Notes under the pieces: generated by a model
Database searches by the model: none
Seen by the model: only the letters and a program-made list of their open reading frames with translations
What the model was told of the DNA's origin: nothing
Position numbers and translations under genes: made by a program
Shown here: positions 6,129-9,258 of the stretch, piece after piece
How positions within the stretch are numbered: position 1 is the first letter of the stretch
How the letters are laid out: every line of letters begins with the position of its first letter
From: Myxococcales bacterium
GTDB taxonomy: Bacteria; Myxococcota; Myxococcia; Myxococcales; Anaeromyxobacteraceae
Assembly (NCBI GenBank): GCA_021784495.1
Contig: JAJXSQ010000060.1
Span: 1-9,258 of the forward strand
Reading direction: 5' to 3'
DNA: 9,258 nucleotides

Positions 6129-6601
6129 TGCACAAGCGGTCCCGCACCTTCGCGGTCCAGCACGCGAACCGCCCCAACGCGGACATCAACGTCACGCCGC
6201 TCGTCGACGTGGTGCTGGTCCTCCTGATCATCTTCATGGTCGTGACCCCGCTCCTGGAGAAGGCGCTCCACGTCCGGGTCCCCGACGCCGAGCAGACCGA
6301 GGACCAGCCCCCGCCGCCCGGCGCCCAGCTGGTGGTGAGCATCGACGGCGACGGGGCGCTCTCCATCAACAGCGACAAGGTCGCCGACGACGCCTACGTG
6401 GAGAAGCTCCGCCGCGTGCTCGCGGCCCGCGCCTCGAACGACCGGCTGGTCTTCTTCTCCGCCGAGGACAAGGCGCTCTACCCGCGCCTCGTCTTCGCGA
6501 TGGACGGGGCCCGCCAGGCCGGCGCCCAGATCCTGACCATGACCACCGAGGCGATGACCGCGGCCCCCCCGGCGGGCGCCCCCGCCCCCGCCCGGCCGTA
6601 G
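6128..6601 (+). CDS. exbD: ExbD, second copy (ExbD/TolR family)
   Basis: The 157-residue protein is a second ExbD subunit for the same motor. It has a basic N-terminus (MHKRSRTFAVQHANRP), INVTPLVDVVLVLLIIFM at 20-37 with Asp27, one membrane helix (about 25-43), a PPPP spacer near 61-64, and a periplasmic domain ending in RLVFFSAEDKALYPRLVFAM and ARQAGAQILTMTTE. An Ala/Pro-rich tail (about 143-157) is absent from the first copy. Its periplasmic part differs clearly from copy 1, so this is a paralogue rather than a recent whole-gene duplicate. Paired exbD genes after exbB are known in several bacteria, including Xanthomonas and myxobacteria, where the two subunits need not be interchangeable. 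The gene ends with two tandem TAG codons (6599-6604). I chose ATG 6128 over GTG 6125 from ribosome-site spacing. Confidence 0.93.
   Translation: MHKRSRTFAVQHANRPNADINVTPLVDVVLVLLIIFMVVTPLLEKALHVRVPDAEQTEDQPPPPGAQLVVSIDGDGALSINSDKVADDAYVEKLRRVLAARASNDRLVFFSAEDKALYPRLVFAMDGARQAGAQILTMTTEAMTAAPPAGAPAPARP
6185..6250 (+). repeat. 66-base direct repeat, copy 2 (in second exbD)
   Basis: This is the partner of 5745-5810, with 64 of 66 bases identical and differences at 6220 (C) and 6244 (G). It is in frame with the second exbD, so exact recombination between the copies would delete 440 bases and leave one in-frame hybrid exbD. Confidence 0.95.
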
Positions 6602-6626
6602 TAGGCTCCCCTCGCCCCCGCACCCA

Positions 6627-6641
6627 CCGTCCACCGGACGG
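6627..6641 (+). other. Short hairpin between the second exbD and the CAP lipoprotein gene
   Basis: CCGTCC (6627-6632) pairs exactly with GGACGG (6636-6641) around ACC, four bases before AAGGAG (6646-6651), the ribosome binding site of the next gene. It may influence initiation there. The stem is short, so chance is possible. Confidence 0.25.
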
Positions 6642-6659
6642 AGCGAAGGAGTACCGGAC

Positions 6660-8297
6660 ATGGCCCTCCCCGCGCGCCCCTCCCGCCGCGCCCTCGCCGC
6701 CGCGGCGGCGGTGGCCCTCGCCGGCTGCGCCGGCATCGACCTGAACGTCAACCGGCGGACGCCCGGCACCATCGCCGACGGCCGGTTCGCGCCGGGCCGC
6801 CCGCCGGCGGCGCGCTTCGGGGCCGATCCGGCTCGGACCTGCCCGGCCGGCGAGCCGATGTCGATCCTCGCCGACGAGATGGTCCAGCTCGGCGCCGAGA
6901 ACCACCGCGCCCCGGCGCTCCCCGACGGGCGGCTCTGCCAGATCGCCGAGGCCCTCCTCGCGTGGGACGCGGCGGGTCCGCCGCCCCGCCCCGGGGTGGT
7001 GGCCTTCGCCGCCGCGGCCTCCGGCCTCCCCACCCAGGTCGCGCCGCCGGTCATCACCGACCTGGAGACCGAGGACGGCAAGCTGATCGCCGACCGGGTG
7101 GGGGAGACGATCGGCCGCTTCGCCGCCCGGGTGCAGCAGCCCCGCTTCGGCGTCGCGACCCAGCGGGTGCGCCACGGCGTGACGAAGCTCGTCCTGGTCC
7201 TCGCCGACCTCCCGGTCGACCTCCAGCCGGTCCCGCGGCGGCTCGCGCTCGGCGAGACGGCGGTGATCGCCGGCACCTTCCTCGGCGACGTGAAGAACCC
7301 GGCGGTCTACGTCTCCGACGTGATGGGCCACCTCTCCGAGCCGCCGGTCCTGCCGGGCGCCGCCTTCCGGGCCGAGGTGACCTGCGGCCCGCGCCCGGGC
7401 CGGATCCAGGTCGAGATCCGGGGGGAGGTCGACGGCCGGCCCGCGGTCCTCGAGTCCTTCCCCATCGCCTGCGCCACCGACCTGCCGGCGAGCGTCCCGG
7501 TCGTCGATCCCGACGTCTGGCCGGCCGATCCCGCCGGGCAGGCGCGGCGGCTGGCGGCGGTGGCGAACGCCGAGCGCGCCGCGGTCGGGCTCCCCCCGCT
7601 CGCCTGGGACGAGCAGCTCGCGGCCGTGGCCGGCTCGGTGTCGGAGGCGCTCCGCGACGAGGCCAAGGCGGGCGCGGCGCGCAGCGCGGTCAAGGTGGGG
7701 GAGCGGCTCCTCGCGGTCGGGATCGCCTCGACCGTCGTCCTCCAGAACCCGGCCGAGGGGCGCAACGTCGAGGCGGTGAGCGAGCGCTTCCTCTCCAGCC
7801 CTGGTCACCGGGCCAACCTCATGAGCCCGGAGGTGAACACCTTCGGCGCGGGGGTCGTGCCGGTGACCCTCGCCGACGGCACGCCCGGGGTGATCGTCAC
7901 CGAGCTCCTGATCAAGGAGCTCCCGCCCATCGACGTCGAGAAGGTGCGGGGGCAGCTCCGCGCCGCGGTGGCGGCCAAGCGCCGCGCCGCGCGGGCGGCG
8001 CCGCTGGCGGACGATCCGGCGCTCGACGAGCTCGCCGAGGGCTACGCCACCGCGATGGCCGCGGCCCACGGCGCGCCGCCGAAGGCGGTCTCGGACGCGC
8101 TCGACGCCGCCCTGCGCCACGGGTTCCGGGCGGTGAACGTCATCTCCGGGGCGCGCTCCGACCCGATGGACTTCGCCGAGGAGCCGAGCGTCATCGGGGG
8201 CGGCACGGTGCTCGGGGTGGGGGTCGCCCAGGGCATGCACCCGGTGCTCGGGCGCCACGGGATCTACGTCGTGGTGCTGGTCGGGCAGCGCCGGTAG
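6660..8297 (+). CDS. Large envelope lipoprotein with CAP (SCP/PR1-like) domain and a degenerate CAP-like C-terminal unit
   Basis: The 545-residue protein starts with a lipoprotein signal (basic residues, ALAAAAAVAL, lipobox LAGC with Cys23), so it is likely anchored in the membrane on its periplasmic or outer face. AAGGAG at 6646-6651 lies eight bases before the ATG. Residues 60-280 are not a family I recognise: a Cys61/Cys93 region, then a strand-rich part with Cys242 and Cys271 (VTCGPRPGRIQVEIRGE). Residues about 296-415 form a CAP domain, with AERAAVGLPPLAWDEQL and SPGHRANLMSPEVNTFGAGV; His383 is the conserved His, but the first His and the GEN Glu of typical members are missing (LQN at 361-363). 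Residues about 436-543 resemble a second, worn CAP unit (PLADDPALDELAEGYATAM, then GVGVAQGMHPVL). It follows the second exbD by 58 bases. CAP functions in bacteria are poorly defined; a link to the TonB system is inferred from position only. Confidence 0.82.
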   Translation: MALPARPSRRALAAAAAVALAGCAGIDLNVNRRTPGTIADGRFAPGRPPAARFGADPARTCPAGEPMSILADEMVQLGAENHRAPALPDGRLCQIAEALLAWDAAGPPPRPGVVAFAAAASGLPTQVAPPVITDLETEDGKLIADRVGETIGRFAARVQQPRFGVATQRVRHGVTKLVLVLADLPVDLQPVPRRLALGETAVIAGTFLGDVKNPAVYVSDVMGHLSEPPVLPGAAFRAEVTCGPRPGRIQVEIRGEVDGRPAVLESFPIACATDLPASVPVVDPDVWPADPAGQARRLAAVANAERAAVGLPPLAWDEQLAAVAGSVSEALRDEAKAGAARSAVKVGERLLAVGIASTVVLQNPAEGRNVEAVSERFLSSPGHRANLMSPEVNTFGAGVVPVTLADGTPGVIVTELLIKELPPIDVEKVRGQLRAAVAAKRRAARAAPLADDPALDELAEGYATAMAAAHGAPPKAVSDALDAALRHGFRAVNVISGARSDPMDFAEEPSVIGGGTVLGVGVAQGMHPVLGRHGIYVVVLVGQRR

Positions 8298-8325
8298 CGC
8301 GCGCCGCGCGACCCCGGACGCGACG

Positions 8326-8359
8326 GCGCCCCGGTCCGCGAGGCGCGGCGCCGGGGCGC
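8326..8359. terminator. Strong hairpin between convergent genes, candidate bidirectional terminator
   Basis: GCGCCCCGG (8326-8334) pairs exactly with CCGGGGCGC (8351-8359). Inside, CCGC (8336-8339) pairs with GCGG (8345-8348) around GAGGC. It sits in the 88-base gap between the CAP gene stop (8297) and the tsf stop (8386), where both transcripts must end. There is no T-run on either side, which is common in very GC-rich genomes, so efficiency is uncertain. Confidence 0.55.
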
Positions 8360-8385
8360 GGTCCTACCGGGGGGCCGGGGGAGCG

Positions 8386-9045
8386 TCAGGCCTGGAGGCC
8401 CGCCGCCTTGGCCACCTCGGCGGCGTAGTCCTCCTTCTTCTTCTCGAGCCCCTCGCCCAGGACGTAGCGGACGAAGCGCCGGACCTGGAGGTTCTCGCCG
8501 ATCCGGGCGACCGCCTCGTTCAGGACGTCCTGGATCTTCTTCTTGTCGTCCTTCACGAAGGGCTGCTCGAGGAGGCAGGTCTCGGCGTAGTACTTCTCCA
8601 CCTTGCCGGTGGCGATCTTCTCCACGATCGGCTCCGGCTTCTTCTGCTCCCGCGCCTGGGCCCTGGCGATCTCCAGCTCCTTGGCGATCACCTCGGCCGG
8701 CACCTCCTCGCGCCGGACGTAGAGCGGCGCCGCCGCGGCCACGTGGAGGGAGAGGTCCTTCACCAGCGCCTGGAAGCCCTCGGTGCGGGCGACGAAGTCG
8801 GTCTCGCAGTTGACCTCGATGAGGACGCCGATCTTGCCGCCCATGTGGATGTAGGAGGCGACCGCCCCCTCGGTGGCGGCTCGGCTCGACTTCTTCGCCG
8901 CGGCGGCCAGCCCCTTCTTGCGGAGCAGCTCCTCGGCGCGGGCCATGTCCCCGCCCGCCTCGGCCAGGACCTTCTTGCAGTCCATCATCCCCGCCCCGGT
9001 CTTCTCCCGGAGCTCCTTCACCATGCTCGCGCTGACGTCGGCCAC
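8386..9045 (-). CDS. tsf: Translation elongation factor Ts
   Basis: The 219-residue cytoplasmic protein exchanges GDP for GTP on EF-Tu. It has the N-terminal UBA-like domain (ELREKTGAGMMDCKKVLAEA, 11-30, extending to about 46), the conserved core motif EVNCETDFVA (77-86) with the TDFV contact residues 82-85, and a C-terminal EF-Tu-binding stretch ending with an ENLQVRRFVRYVLGEGLEKK motif (184-203). It is shorter than E. coli EF-Ts (283) and looks like the single-core type seen in many other bacteria. The start is GTG (9045-9043); GGGAG on the minus strand at 9057-9053 lies seven bases before it, and MADVSAS matches the usual family start. The later ATG at 9024 would remove conserved residues. 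It lies downstream of rpsB on the same strand, the common arrangement. Confidence 0.97.
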   Translation of the reverse strand: MADVSASMVKELREKTGAGMMDCKKVLAEAGGDMARAEELLRKKGLAAAAKKSSRAATEGAVASYIHMGGKIGVLIEVNCETDFVARTEGFQALVKDLSLHVAAAAPLYVRREEVPAEVIAKELEIARAQAREQKKPEPIVEKIATGKVEKYYAETCLLEQPFVKDDKKKIQDVLNEAVARIGENLQVRRFVRYVLGEGLEKKKEDYAAEVAKAAGLQA

Positions 9046-9095
9046 GTGTCGTCTCCCTCGTGTCTCTGGAACGTGATGGGTGCGCCGGGAACGGC

Positions 9096-9126
9096 GCGGG
9101 GGCGGACCGGTCGGGCCCGCCCCCGC
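9096..9126 (-). other. Hairpin in the rpsB-tsf gap, possible attenuator
   Basis: GCGGGGGCGG (9096-9105) pairs exactly with CCGCCCCCGC (9117-9126) around an 11-base loop. It lies between the rpsB stop and the tsf start on the minus strand. No T-run follows on the minus strand. A terminator-like structure between rpsB and tsf has been described in E. coli; a similar role here is inferred. Confidence 0.45.
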
Positions 9127-9153
9127 CAGGCGACGCTGTCGCCCGCCGGTCGC

Positions 9154-9258
9154 CTACTCCTTGGCCGCCCCGGCGCTCGGCGCCGCGGCCACCTCGCCCT
9201 TGCGGAGCACCTCGACGCCGGCGCTCGCCGCGCCGCGATCCTCGCGCGGGGGCCGCCG
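9154..9258 (-). CDS. rpsB: Probable 30S ribosomal protein S2, C-terminal tail only
   Basis: The last 34 codons of a minus-strand gene run from the window edge to a TAG at 9156-9154. The tail begins RRPPREDRGAASAGVEVLRK and ends APSAGAAKE, a charged then Ala-rich stretch with no domain. It contains no S2 motif, so identification rests on the near-universal order rpsB then tsf, the 108-base spacing and shared strand, and the fact that S2 proteins of related bacteria often end in a charged or Ala-rich extension. The N-terminal part lies outside the window. Confidence 0.65.
   Translation of the reverse strand, partial: RRPPREDRGAASAGVEVLRKGEVAAAPSAGAAKE

Noticed and set aside
4982..6601. Possible TolQ/TolR system rather than ExbB/ExbD.
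   Set aside because: tonB and a receptor gene are directly upstream and no tolA, tolB or pal gene follows.
4892..7276. Minus-strand frames opposite exbB and the exbD genes (4892-5980, 5990-7276).
   Set aside because: These are compositional shadows; the plus-strand frames carry exact ExbB and ExbD signatures.
6366..8258. Long minus-strand frame opposite the CAP lipoprotein gene, and a plus-strand frame at 6962-8428 in another phase.
   Set aside because: Both give Arg/Gly/Pro-rich low-complexity products; the chosen frame has a lipobox, CAP motif and ribosome binding site.
9022..9024. ATG (minus strand) at codon 8 of tsf as an alternative start.
   Set aside because: MADVSAS upstream matches the usual EF-Ts N-terminus and the GTG has GGGAG seven bases before it.
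1..9258. Looked for CRISPR arrays, insertion sequences, phage genes and attachment sites.
   Set aside because: No spaced repeats, transposase-like or integrase-like protein, or tRNA-linked repeat is visible.

Overview
The window is very GC-rich bacterial DNA. Almost all third codon positions are G or C, and the only clearly AT-richer patch is a short island near 1003-1040. A short single-core EF-Ts, a TonB with a cysteine pair in its C-terminal domain, and a receptor/tonB/exbB/exbD/exbD layout suggest a deltaproteobacterium-like member of the Myxococcota, perhaps close to Anaeromyxobacter. That placement is inference from protein style and base composition, not a database match.

Layout: (1) 1-906 (+) is the C-terminal bulk of an S4-domain RluA-family pseudouridine synthase whose start lies before the window. 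(2) 907-1167 is a leader region with a hairpin that could end the first gene, an AT-rich island that may hold the next promoter, and a small inverted repeat next to the ribosome binding site. (3) 1168-8297 (+) is a six-gene co-directional block: a TonB-dependent outer-membrane receptor, TonB, ExbB, ExbD, a second ExbD overlapping the first by one base, and a large lipoprotein with a CAP (SCP/PR1-like) domain. Gaps are 117, 67, 28, -1 and 58 bases. (4) 8298-8385 is a convergent intergenic region with a strong hairpin. (5) 8386-9258 (-) is tsf, preceded on its own strand by the C-terminal end of what is most likely rpsB, the usual rpsB-tsf order.

How the genes work together: ExbB and the two ExbD proteins should form an inner-membrane proton-driven motor. 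TonB would carry its energy across the periplasm to the receptor encoded at the head of the same block, so this looks like a self-contained, energised uptake unit for an unidentified ligand. The CAP lipoprotein is a less-understood envelope protein that appears to ride with the unit. Its C-terminal third looks like a second, worn CAP-like unit. The flanking genes are translation housekeeping genes (rRNA modification, ribosomal protein, elongation factor).

No stretch of more than 300 bases lacks a gene. I saw no tRNA, rRNA, CRISPR array, insertion sequence, phage gene or attachment site. The most unusual points are the near-identical 66-base segments in the two exbD genes, the composite CAP lipoprotein, the 11-proline/C8 tract in tonB, the missing membrane histidine in TonB, and GC hairpins at several gene boundaries.
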